NCBI GenBank assembly: GCA_029051835.1
Contig: JAIDKJ010000386.1
Coordinates: forward strand, 1-9,627
Source of the DNA: Paramuribaculum sp.
GTDB taxonomy: Bacteria; Bacteroidota; Bacteroidia; Bacteroidales; Muribaculaceae
Direction of reading: 5' to 3'
DNA: 9,627 nt
Under the pieces are notes generated by a model. That model did not search any database, had not been told where the DNA came from, and saw only the letters and a program-made list of their open reading frames with translations. How positions within the stretch are numbered: position 1 is the stretch's first letter; every line of letters begins with the position of its first letter. This document shows positions 1 through 6,698 of this stretch, in pieces. The position numbers were made by a program, and so were the translations under genes.

Positions 1-435
1 GAATACAACGGAGTCATACTCCACGGCGCCAAGCTGCTCTACGCCTACGGCGAGGCTACAGTGCCCAAGGTTACTGTAACACTGCGCAAGAGCTACGGCG
101 GCTCCCACATCGTGATGAGCTGCAAACAGCTCCGCGGCGACATGAACTACGCATGGCCGACAGCCGAGATCGCCGTGATGGGCGGCGCCGGCGCCGTAGA
201 GGTGCTCTACGCCAAGGAGGCCAAGGAATCGGACAACCCCGCAGCCGTGCTCAAGGAGAAGGAGAACGAGTACCACAAGCTCTTCTGCAACCCCTACAAC
301 GCTGCCCGCTACGGCTATATCGACGACGTGATCGAGCCGCGCAACACCCGCTTCCGCATCATCCGCGCCCTGCAGCAGCTCGCCACGAAGAAACTCACCA
401 ATCCTGCCAAGAAACATGGCAACATCCCCCTCTAA
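1..435 (+). CDS. mmdA: Carboxyltransferase (alpha) subunit of methylmalonyl-CoA decarboxylase, C-terminal part
   Basis: Only the last 144 residues are present; the gene starts upstream of the window and reads in frame from base 1 to a TAA at 433-435. The visible part is the end of the C-terminal carboxyltransferase domain of the biotin-dependent acyl-CoA carboxylase/decarboxylase family. It shows AKLLYAYGEATVPKVT, then YGGSHIVMS, a WPTAEIAVMGG stretch, and the tail KKHGNIPL. In this family the subunit moves the carboxyl group from (S)-methylmalonyl-CoA to carrier-bound biotin in the cytoplasm. Sequence alone cannot separate it from a propionyl-CoA carboxylase beta subunit. The downstream OadG-like, biotin-carrier and OadB-like genes make a sodium-pumping decarboxylase much more likely. 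The next gene starts 15 bases after the stop, which suggests one operon; its promoter lies outside the window. Confidence 0.9.
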   Translation, partial: EYNGVILHGAKLLYAYGEATVPKVTVTLRKSYGGSHIVMSCKQLRGDMNYAWPTAEIAVMGGAGAVEVLYAKEAKESDNPAAVLKEKENEYHKLFCNPYNAARYGYIDDVIEPRNTRFRIIRALQQLATKKLTNPAKKHGNIPL

Positions 436-450
436 AACACTGTCAGCATC

Positions 451-1365
451 ATGAAAAGAATCTGTATAACGGTGCTGGTGGCGGTCGTGGCGCTCATTGC
501 GGCGTCGGACGCCTCTGCCCAGGGCCGCCGAGGACTGAGGCTCAACGAGGTGATGGTGACCAACGACAGCAGTGTCGTGGATGACTACGGCCGTCGCAGC
601 GCGTGGGTGGAGCTATTCAACTCCACTTTCGCCCCGCTTGAGATCTCGAGCGTGTTCATCACCGACGACCCCTCCAATCCCAAGAAATATCCCGTGCCGC
701 TGGGTGATGTCAACACCCGCATCCCCAAACGCCAGCATGTGGTGTTCTGGGCCGACGGCCAGCCCTCCAAGGGCACGTTCCACATGAACTTCACCCTCCG
801 TCAGGGGCAGGACAACTGGATCGGAGTGTATGACGCCGACGGCAAGACCCTCATCGACGAGGTGGTAGTGCCCGCATCGCTCGCGCCCAACACCACCTAC
901 GCCCGCAGCGAGGACGGCACCGGCGAATGGGAGGTGCGCGACGGCTCCGGGGCACGTCACGTGACGCCCAGCTCGGCCAACGTGATCCGCGACACCAACT
1001 CGAAAGTGGAGATGTTTGCCGAACGCGACGAAAACGGCTTCGGCATGACCGTAATGGCCATGGCCATCGTATTCTCGGCTCTGCTGCTCCTCTCTGTGTG
1101 CTTCTACGTGATCAGCAAGATCGGCGAGCACTATTCGAAGGGCAACAAGGCCAAGTCGCACGGCGCCAAGCTTCAGGAGCTCGCCCGCGAAGAGCGTCCC
1201 GACTCCGACTCTGGCGAGGCTATCGCAGCTATCGCCATGGCGCTCCACGAGCATCTCGACGCTCACGACCGCGAGAACACCGTGCTCACCATCAACAAGG
1301 TGCGCAAGGCCTACTCGCCGTGGAACTCGAAGATCTACAATATGCGTCAGGCTCCGCGTCACTGA
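451..1365 (+). CDS. Lamin-tail-domain / OadG fusion, membrane subunit of the decarboxylase
   Basis: 304 residues in three parts. Residues 1-23 are a signal peptide (KR, hydrophobic core, ASA before Q24). Residues about 27-150 look like a lamin tail domain (LNEVM, WVELFN, VVFWAD, FTLRQGQDNWIGVYD, IDEVVV). Residues about 199-222 are one membrane helix, followed by a Lys-rich segment, so the C-terminus should be cytoplasmic. Residues about 253-304 match the OadG-type C-terminus (AIAAIAMALHEH, ENTVLTINKV, YSPWNSKIY). Classical OadG/MmdD subunits are small single-helix proteins that tie alpha and beta subunits together; here an extra exported domain of about 170 residues faces the periplasm. Its position between the alpha subunit and the biotin carrier supports a role in the same complex. 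The function of the lamin-tail part is unknown; binding to envelope or surface components is only a guess. The start has no clear Shine-Dalgarno site. Confidence 0.85.
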   Translation: MKRICITVLVAVVALIAASDASAQGRRGLRLNEVMVTNDSSVVDDYGRRSAWVELFNSTFAPLEISSVFITDDPSNPKKYPVPLGDVNTRIPKRQHVVFWADGQPSKGTFHMNFTLRQGQDNWIGVYDADGKTLIDEVVVPASLAPNTTYARSEDGTGEWEVRDGSGARHVTPSSANVIRDTNSKVEMFAERDENGFGMTVMAMAIVFSALLLLSVCFYVISKIGEHYSKGNKAKSHGAKLQELAREERPDSDSGEAIAAIAMALHEHLDAHDRENTVLTINKVRKAYSPWNSKIYNMRQAPRH

Positions 1366-1413
1366 TGCGGGTCAACATCACCCTTAACCATACACTCCAT
1401 ATCATCAAAAGCA

Positions 1414-1848
1414 ATGAAAGAATATAAATATAAGATCAACGGCAACACCTACAAGGTGGCCGTCGGCGACATCGACAACAATTCAGCCCAGGTGGAAGTG
1501 AACGGCATCCCCTACAAGGTGGAACTCGAACGGAAGGACAAGCCCGTGACCATCGTCAACGCTCCCCGTCCGTCGGCCGCTCCCCGCACCGACAGCGGCG
1601 CCAAGGTGATAGCCACTCCCAAAGCCAGCGGTTCGGGCCATCAGGTGAAGGCTCCGCTCCCCGGCACGATCCTCAGCGTGCAGGTGAAGCCGGGCGACAC
1701 CGTAAAGGCAGCCGATACAGTAGTGATGCTCGAGGCCATGAAGATGGAAAACGCCATCCATGCCGGCCGCGACGGCAAAGTAGCCGCCGTCAACGTAGCG
1801 CAGGGCGAGGCCGTGCTCGAAGGAGCAGTGCTCATCACTCTCGAATGA
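1414..1848 (+). CDS. mmdC: Biotin carboxyl carrier protein of the decarboxylase
   Basis: 144 residues. Residues 1-45 form a short beta-rich N-terminal region, 50-75 a Pro/Ala/Ser-rich flexible linker, and 76-144 a biotinyl/lipoyl domain. The biotin attachment motif EAMKME is clear, with Lys110 as the residue expected to be biotinylated. The flanking VKAPLPGTILSVQVKPGDTV and EGAVLITLE are the usual strands of the domain. Its role is to carry carboxyl-biotin from the alpha subunit to the membrane beta subunit. It corresponds to MmdC-type (gamma) carriers; a general acetyl-CoA carboxylase BCCP is less likely, given its neighbours. The leader is A-rich (atcatcaaaagcaatg) and has no Shine-Dalgarno site, as is usual in Bacteroidetes. 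It ends with tandem stops, TGA then TAG. Confidence 0.93.
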   Translation: MKEYKYKINGNTYKVAVGDIDNNSAQVEVNGIPYKVELERKDKPVTIVNAPRPSAAPRTDSGAKVIATPKASGSGHQVKAPLPGTILSVQVKPGDTVKAADTVVMLEAMKMENAIHAGRDGKVAAVNVAQGEAVLEGAVLITLE

Positions 1849-1892
1849 TAGAAACCACCTGATTACCCACAGCTAAATAAAAGAAACAAGCT

Positions 1893-3050
1893 ATGTCATT
1901 CGGTGATTTCTTAGCCAACAACCTCCACCAGTTCTGGATCCTTACCGGATTCCACAACGCCACATGGGAGCATTTCGTCATGCTGGCCGTAGGTCTTTTC
2001 TTCATCTGGCTTGCCATTAAGAAAGACTTCGAGCCGATGCTCCTCGTGCCGATCGGCTTCGGCATACTGATAGGCAACATACCGTTCAACACCACCGCCG
2101 GCCTCGACGTGGGCATCTACGAGGAGGGCTCCGTGCTCAACATCCTCTACAACGGCGTGTCGGCCGGATGGTATCCCCCGCTGATATTCCTCGGCATCGG
2201 CGCCATGACCGACTTCTCGGCTCTGATCGCCAATCCGAAGCTGATGCTTATCGGCGCGGCGGCCCAGTTCGGCATCTTCGGCGCCTACATGGTGGCTCTG
2301 CTTCTGGGCTTCACCCCCGACCAGGCCGGCGCCATAGCCATCATCGGCGGCGCTGACGGCCCCACAGCCATATTCCTGTCGTCGAAGCTCGCTCCCAACC
2401 TCATGGGCGCCATCGCCGTGTCGGCCTACTCCTACATGGCTCTCGTGCCTGTGATCCAGCCGCCGCTGATGCGCCTCTTCACCACCAAGAAGGAGCGTCT
2501 GATCAAGATGAAGCCTGCCCGCGCCGTGTCGCAGAACGAGAAGATCATCTTCCCGATCCTCGGCCTGCTGCTGACCTGCTTCGTGGTGCCTTCGGGCATA
2601 CCCCTGCTGGGCATGCTCTTCTTCGGCAACCTGCTTCGCGAGTGCGGCGTCTGCACCCGTCTGGCCAAGACAGCCAGCAACGCCCTGACCGACGTCGTGA
2701 CCATTCTGCTGGGCATGACCGTCGGAGCCTCCACCCAGGCTTCGGAGTTCCTGACTCCCCAGACGATCGGCATCTTCGCCCTCGGCTTCATGGCGTTCAT
2801 CATCGCCTCGTCGTCGGGTGTGCTCTTCGTGAAGCTCTTCAATCTCTTCCTGCCGAAGCACAAGAAGATCAACCCGCTGATCGGCAACGCCGGCGTGTCG
2901 GCCGTTCCTATGTCGGCCCGTATCTCCAACAACCTCGGTCTGGAGTACGATCCGTCGAACTATCTGCTCATGCACGCCATGGGTCCCAACGTAGCCGGCG
3001 TCATCGGCTCTGCCGTGGCCGCAGGCGTTCTGCTGGGCTTCCTGGCCTGA
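1893..3050 (+). CDS. mmdB: Sodium-pumping decarboxylase beta subunit (OadB/MmdB family)
   Basis: 385 residues, a multi-helix inner-membrane protein. This family decarboxylates carboxyl-biotin and couples the reaction to Na+ export. The signature GGADGPTAIFLSSKLAP holds Asp155, which by offset matches the essential Asp203 of Klebsiella OadB. A second conserved stretch, NPLIGNAGVSAVPMSAR, holds Asn327, Gly331 and Ser336, at the spacing of the Klebsiella residues Asn373, Gly377 and Ser382; I aligned these from memory. The C-terminal MHAMGPNVAGVIGSAVAAG is also typical. The length is a little short next to 433 residues for Klebsiella OadB, within the family range. It is the last gene of the decarboxylase operon, 44 bases after the biotin carrier, with an A-rich leader. 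Tandem stops TGA TAA are followed by a hairpin. Confidence 0.96.
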   Translation: MSFGDFLANNLHQFWILTGFHNATWEHFVMLAVGLFFIWLAIKKDFEPMLLVPIGFGILIGNIPFNTTAGLDVGIYEEGSVLNILYNGVSAGWYPPLIFLGIGAMTDFSALIANPKLMLIGAAAQFGIFGAYMVALLLGFTPDQAGAIAIIGGADGPTAIFLSSKLAPNLMGAIAVSAYSYMALVPVIQPPLMRLFTTKKERLIKMKPARAVSQNEKIIFPILGLLLTCFVVPSGIPLLGMLFFGNLLRECGVCTRLAKTASNALTDVVTILLGMTVGASTQASEFLTPQTIGIFALGFMAFIIASSSGVLFVKLFNLFLPKHKKINPLIGNAGVSAVPMSARISNNLGLEYDPSNYLLMHAMGPNVAGVIGSAVAAGVLLGFLA

Positions 3051-3078
3051 TAAACGCTATATCAGCCACATACATTAC

Positions 3079-3121
3079 GACAAGGCGCTCCGGACAGCTT
3101 CGCTCTCCGGAGCGCCCTGTC
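3079..3121 (+). terminator. Hairpin ending the decarboxylase operon
   Basis: A perfect 10-bp stem, GGCGCTCCGG (3084-3093) with CCGGAGCGCC (3107-3116), has a 13-base loop. It is extended outward by GACA/TGTC (3079-3082 with 3118-3121) after one mismatch. It starts 28 bases after the mmdB stop. The downstream sequence (cattaatggg) has no good T-tract, so this could be a weak terminator or an mRNA 3'-end stabiliser. Confidence 0.6.
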
Positions 3122-3177
3122 ATTAATGGGCGACGCCGACAAAACAATTGCGGCCCGACGAGCGTTATAAAGTAAAT

Positions 3178-3210
3178 GCGGATCATCGCGGCCAACGGCC
3201 CGATGTCCGC
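3178..3210. other. Strong intergenic hairpin with AAC triloop
   Basis: Bases 3178-3193 pair with 3197-3210 over 14 base pairs, with only two single-base bulges (T3183 and C3189) and the loop AAC (3194-3196). It lies 29 bases before the start codon of the next gene. On the + strand no T-run follows. On the - strand it would be followed by atttacttt, but no - strand gene ends there. It may be a structured leader or a small-RNA end; the function is unknown. Confidence 0.5.
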
Positions 3211-3239
3211 GCCACAATCACGCCAAGCAGGAAAAAGAC

Positions 3240-3584
3240 ATGGTGACAAAGAAGGTAATAGACACAATCTACAAGACCTACCGGCAGCGCCCGGCCTCGT
3301 CGGAAGATCTCGACATAGTGCTGCTCTTCGAGCAGCTTCCACTTGAGCACGGCATAGGCATCGAGGGCGACAGCCTGATCATAGGCAGCATTCCGGAGAG
3401 TTCTCCGTTCCACTGCCTTCCTCTGGGACATATCCACGGCATAATCGACTTCGACGACTGCGTGGCGATAGCGCTCCACAGCTCGATAGTGTTTCTCGAC
3501 AAGGAGAGCGAACGCACATCGGTGCATATCCGCCAGCAGCGGCCGTCGCTGCTCGACCGCCTACGGATGGGCAAAAATCTCTGA
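3240..3584 (+). CDS. Small protein of unknown function
   Basis: 114 residues. I do not recognise a named family, though the sequence resembles small conserved Bacteroidales proteins I cannot name. There is no signal peptide or membrane helix, so it is probably cytoplasmic. The N-terminus (MVTKKVIDTIYKTYRQRPASSEDLD) looks helical. The middle (GIGIEGDSLIIGSI, PFHCLPLGHIHGIIDFDDCVAIALHSSIVFLDK) alternates hydrophobic and polar residues like a mixed alpha/beta or beta-sheet fold, and the last 20 residues are basic. The purine-rich stretch aggaaaaa sits 4 bases before the ATG and could act as a ribosome site, which is unusual among the genes here. Codon use resembles its neighbours. It lies alone between two hairpins, so it may be its own transcription unit. 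Confidence 0.75.
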   Translation: MVTKKVIDTIYKTYRQRPASSEDLDIVLLFEQLPLEHGIGIEGDSLIIGSIPESSPFHCLPLGHIHGIIDFDDCVAIALHSSIVFLDKESERTSVHIRQQRPSLLDRLRMGKNL

Positions 3585-3592
3585 AACGGCAC

Positions 3593-3619
3593 AGGCCGCA
3601 GCAAAAACTGCATCGGCCT
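3593..3619 (+). terminator. Possible terminator after the small unknown gene
   Basis: Starting 9 bases after the stop codon, AGGCC (3593-3597) pairs with GGCCT (3615-3619), and GCAG (3598-3601) pairs with CTGC (3608-3611). The loop is CAAAAA, and a 3-base bulge lies on the 3' side. No T-tract follows, so this is a weak call. Confidence 0.3.
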
Positions 3620-3644
3620 ACCGGCTCAGGAAACAATCACGCAT

Positions 3645-3678
3645 ATTTCATCACAACCATATATCATTTCATCACGAC
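3645..3678. repeat. 21-bp-spaced direct repeat upstream of tcdA
   Basis: ATTTCATCAC-N-AC occurs at 3645-3657 and again at 3666-3678, a start-to-start distance of 21 bases or two DNA turns. The second copy ends just before the GTG start codon of tcdA. A pair of operator half-sites is possible, and chance duplication in A/T-rich leader DNA is also possible. Confidence 0.4.
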
Positions 3679-3679
3679 A

Positions 3680-4420
3680 GTGACCGACCGACGTTTTGAC
3701 CGCACCCGCCGCCTCATCGGCGACGAACAGATGGAGCGCCTCGCCGCCTCATCGGCCATAGTATTCGGCATCGGGGGCGTAGGCGGATGGACCGCCGAAT
3801 GCCTCGCGCGCACCGGCATAGGGCGCCTGACGATCGTTGACCCCGACGAGGTGGCGCAGACCAACATCAACCGCCAGGTGATGGCTCTCGGATCGACCGT
3901 GGGCGTTCCCAAGACCGAAGTTCTCGCCCGACGGCTTCTCGACATAAACCCTGATCTCGACCTGAGGCAGATGCGACAGCGGTATTCGGCCGAAACCGCC
4001 GCCGACTTCGACATCGCAGGGCACGACATCACCATCGACGCCATCGATTCGCTGGCCGACAAGGCCGCTCTGATACTCCACGCCACCTCCACCCCGTCGA
4101 CCCGGCTGCTGTCGTCGATGGGAGCCGCGCTGAAATCGGATCCCACGAAAGTGAGCGTGGCCGAGTTCTGGCAGGTGAAAGGATGTCCGCTCGCGGCAGC
4201 CCTTCGGAGGCGCTTCAAGCGCGAGGAGATGATGCCGCGGCGTAAATTCCGCTGCGTCTACTCGCCCGAACTGCTGACCAACGCCGGCGACGAGCCGGAT
4301 CCGGACGGCACCATGACCTACGGCAAACGCGCCATAAACGGAGCGCTGTGCCATATCACCGCCATATTCGGCTTCACGCTGGCAGGCCTCGCGGTCGACA
4401 CCCTGCTCAAACGCCGCTGA
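3680..4420 (+). CDS. tcdA: tRNA threonylcarbamoyladenosine dehydratase TcdA
   Basis: 246 residues of the ThiF/MoeB/E1-like adenylating superfamily, close to the usual length for TcdA (CsdL/YgdL). TcdA uses ATP to cyclise t6A at tRNA position 37 to ct6A in ANN-decoding tRNAs. Visible features are the nucleotide-binding loop FGIGGVGG (29-36), the acidic IVDPDEV strand end (Asp54), TNINRQ (61-66), Lys78 in VPKTEVLA, DAIDS (120-124), LLSSMGAALKSDPT, and the C-terminal GTMTYGKRAINGALCHITAIFG. A MoeB or ThiF is less likely because the four-cysteine zinc motif and the partner-protein context are missing. The GTG start is preferred because the family needs the RFDRTRRLIGDEQ segment before the nucleotide-binding loop. 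No in-frame ATG lies close upstream, and the next ATG (codon 18) would cut into this segment. Confidence 0.93.
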   Translation: MTDRRFDRTRRLIGDEQMERLAASSAIVFGIGGVGGWTAECLARTGIGRLTIVDPDEVAQTNINRQVMALGSTVGVPKTEVLARRLLDINPDLDLRQMRQRYSAETAADFDIAGHDITIDAIDSLADKAALILHATSTPSTRLLSSMGAALKSDPTKVSVAEFWQVKGCPLAAALRRRFKREEMMPRRKFRCVYSPELLTNAGDEPDPDGTMTYGKRAINGALCHITAIFGFTLAGLAVDTLLKRR

Positions 4421-4479
4421 ACTTTCGGCGCAGGCTGCGCGTTGACCCTCTGATGTCATTCCGAAAACGGGGGTGATAT

Positions 4480-4492
4480 TGCCATTTTGGCA
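4480..4492. promoter_or_regulatory. 13-bp palindrome upstream of groES
   Basis: TGCCATTTTGGCA is a perfect inverted repeat of 5 bases around TTT. Its centre is about 31 bases upstream of the GG of the sigma-54-like promoter. It could be an activator or repressor site; no protein can be named. Confidence 0.35.
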
Positions 4493-4515
4493 GACCGACT
4501 GACACGCCCACACTT

Positions 4516-4531
4516 TGGCACGGAATATGCA
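4516..4531 (+). promoter_or_regulatory. Candidate sigma-54 promoter of groES-groEL
   Basis: TGGCACGGAATATGCA matches the sigma-54 (RpoN) -24/-12 consensus TGGCACG-N4-TTGCW at every fixed base but one (first T of TTGC is A). The -24 GG (4517-4518) and -12 GC (4529-4530) have the required spacing. Transcription would start near 4542, giving a leader of about 50 A-rich bases. I see no well-formed TAnnTTTG box (the usual Bacteroides housekeeping promoter) here. The assignment rests on sequence match only. Confidence 0.6.
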
Positions 4532-4545
4532 TTGACCATAATGCA
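4528..4545. repeat. Inverted repeat over the predicted groES transcription start
   Basis: TGCATT (4528-4533) and AATGCA (4540-4545) are perfect complements separated by 6 bases. ATGCA occurs three times in this short stretch (4527, 4541, 4551). The repeat covers the -12 element and the predicted start site, so it could be an operator. Confidence 0.35.
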
Positions 4546-4592
4546 CAACAATGCAACAAAATCAAAAACTATAAAACAAAAACTACCGAATC

Positions 4593-4865
4593 ATGAACAT
4601 CAAACCATTGGCCGACAGGGTTCTTATCAAGCCCGTCGCCGCTGAAGAAGTGACAGTGGCCGGAATCATCATCCCCGACTCCGCCAAAGAGAAGCCCCTC
4701 AAAGGCACTGTAGTCGCTGCAGGCTGCGGCACCAAAGATGAGGAGATGACAGTGAAAGCCGGCGACACTGTGCTCTACGGCAAATATTCAGGCAACGAGA
4801 TCGAATTCGAGGGCGAAAAGTACCTCATCATGCGTCAGAGCGACATCCTCGCCATCGTAGAATAA
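4593..4865 (+). CDS. groES: Co-chaperonin GroES (Hsp10)
   Basis: 90 residues, slightly shorter than the usual 95-97. It forms the seven-subunit lid of the GroEL folding chamber in the cytoplasm. The N-terminal signature [14 protein letters not shown] is clear. The mobile loop (about residues 17-33) carries the GroEL-binding hydrophobic tripeptide as Ile25-Ile26-Ile27 after Gly24. The roof region is around residues 45-55, and the C-terminus [11 protein letters not shown] is typical. The leader is very A-rich (aaaactataaaacaaaaact) with no Shine-Dalgarno site. It is the first gene of the groES-groEL operon, 56 bases before groEL. There is no CIRCE element upstream, so HrcA control is not indicated; a sigma-54-like promoter is seen instead. 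Confidence 0.98.
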   Translation: MNIKPLADRVLIKPVAAEEVTVAGIIIPDSAKEKPLKGTVVAAGCGTKDEEMTVKAGDTVLYGKYSGNEIEFEGEKYLIMRQSDILAIVE

Positions 4866-4894
4866 TCTCGAATCTCCCACCTCCCTCACCATAA

Positions 4895-6559
<1,665 letters not shown>

Positions 6560-6587
6560 TCCACTGCTCAAAGCATACAATCCAAAC

Positions 6588-6629
6588 AGACTGCCTGCGG
6601 CCGACGGCCGCGGGCAGTCTTTGTTATTA
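6588..6629 (+). terminator. Intrinsic terminator of groES-groEL
   Basis: A 15-bp stem pairs AGACTGCCTGCGGCC (6588-6602) with GGCCGCGGGCAGTCT (6606-6620), with one T-G wobble and a GAC loop. It is followed by the T-rich ttgttatta. It lies 28 bases after the groEL stop and is the best terminator in the window. Confidence 0.9.
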
Positions 6630-6630
6630 C

Positions 6631-6647
6631 ATAGCTATTTTAGCTAT
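6631..6647. repeat. Inverted repeat of TAGCTA type before the PorW-like gene
   Basis: ATAGCTA-TTT-TAGCTAT is a perfect 7-base inverted repeat around TTT. A third TAGCTA lies at 6683-6688, 42 bases (four DNA turns) after the second, and overlaps the TAACTTTG promoter-like box. This could be an operator pair; the A/T-rich, low-complexity setting makes chance possible. Confidence 0.4.
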
Positions 6648-6686
6648 GACAGCTGATTTGGCTATCTGCATATACCGATTTTTAGC

Positions 6687-6694
6687 TAACTTTG
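6687..6694 (+). promoter_or_regulatory. Possible -7 promoter box of the PorW-like gene
   Basis: TAACTTTG matches the Bacteroides -7 consensus TAnnTTTG exactly. The nearest upstream TTTG (6657-6660) is 26 bases before it, a longer gap than expected for the -33 element. Transcription would start near 6700, very close to the first ATG of the gene. Confidence 0.45.
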
Positions 6695-6698
6695 CCAC

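Noticed and set aside
613..1362. Long open frame on the - strand opposite the LTD/OadG gene (249 codons)
   Set aside because: It mirrors the codon bias of a GC-rich gene, the product is His/Gly/Val-rich with no recognisable motif, and the + strand protein has clear domains.
1911..2975. Long - strand open frame opposite mmdB (354 codons)
   Set aside because: The product is a low-complexity Arg/Glu/His/Gly-rich sequence with no domain; it is the antisense shadow of a certain gene.
4412..4440. Possible terminator after tcdA
   Set aside because: Two short overlapping 5-bp hairpins (CGCCG/CGGCG and GCGCA/TGCGC) can form, but both are weak, compete with each other and have no T-tract.
4489..4503. 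Second sigma-54 site starting at the TTTTGGCA of the palindrome
   Set aside because: It has the GG element, but the required GC 12 bases later is GA, so it is only a half site.
3749..4546. - strand open frame opposite tcdA running into the groES upstream region
   Set aside because: It overlaps a well-supported tcdA completely, and no family motif is visible.
4421..4592. CIRCE (HrcA) element before groES
   Set aside because: No TTAGCACTC-N9-GAGTGCTAA or close variant is present.
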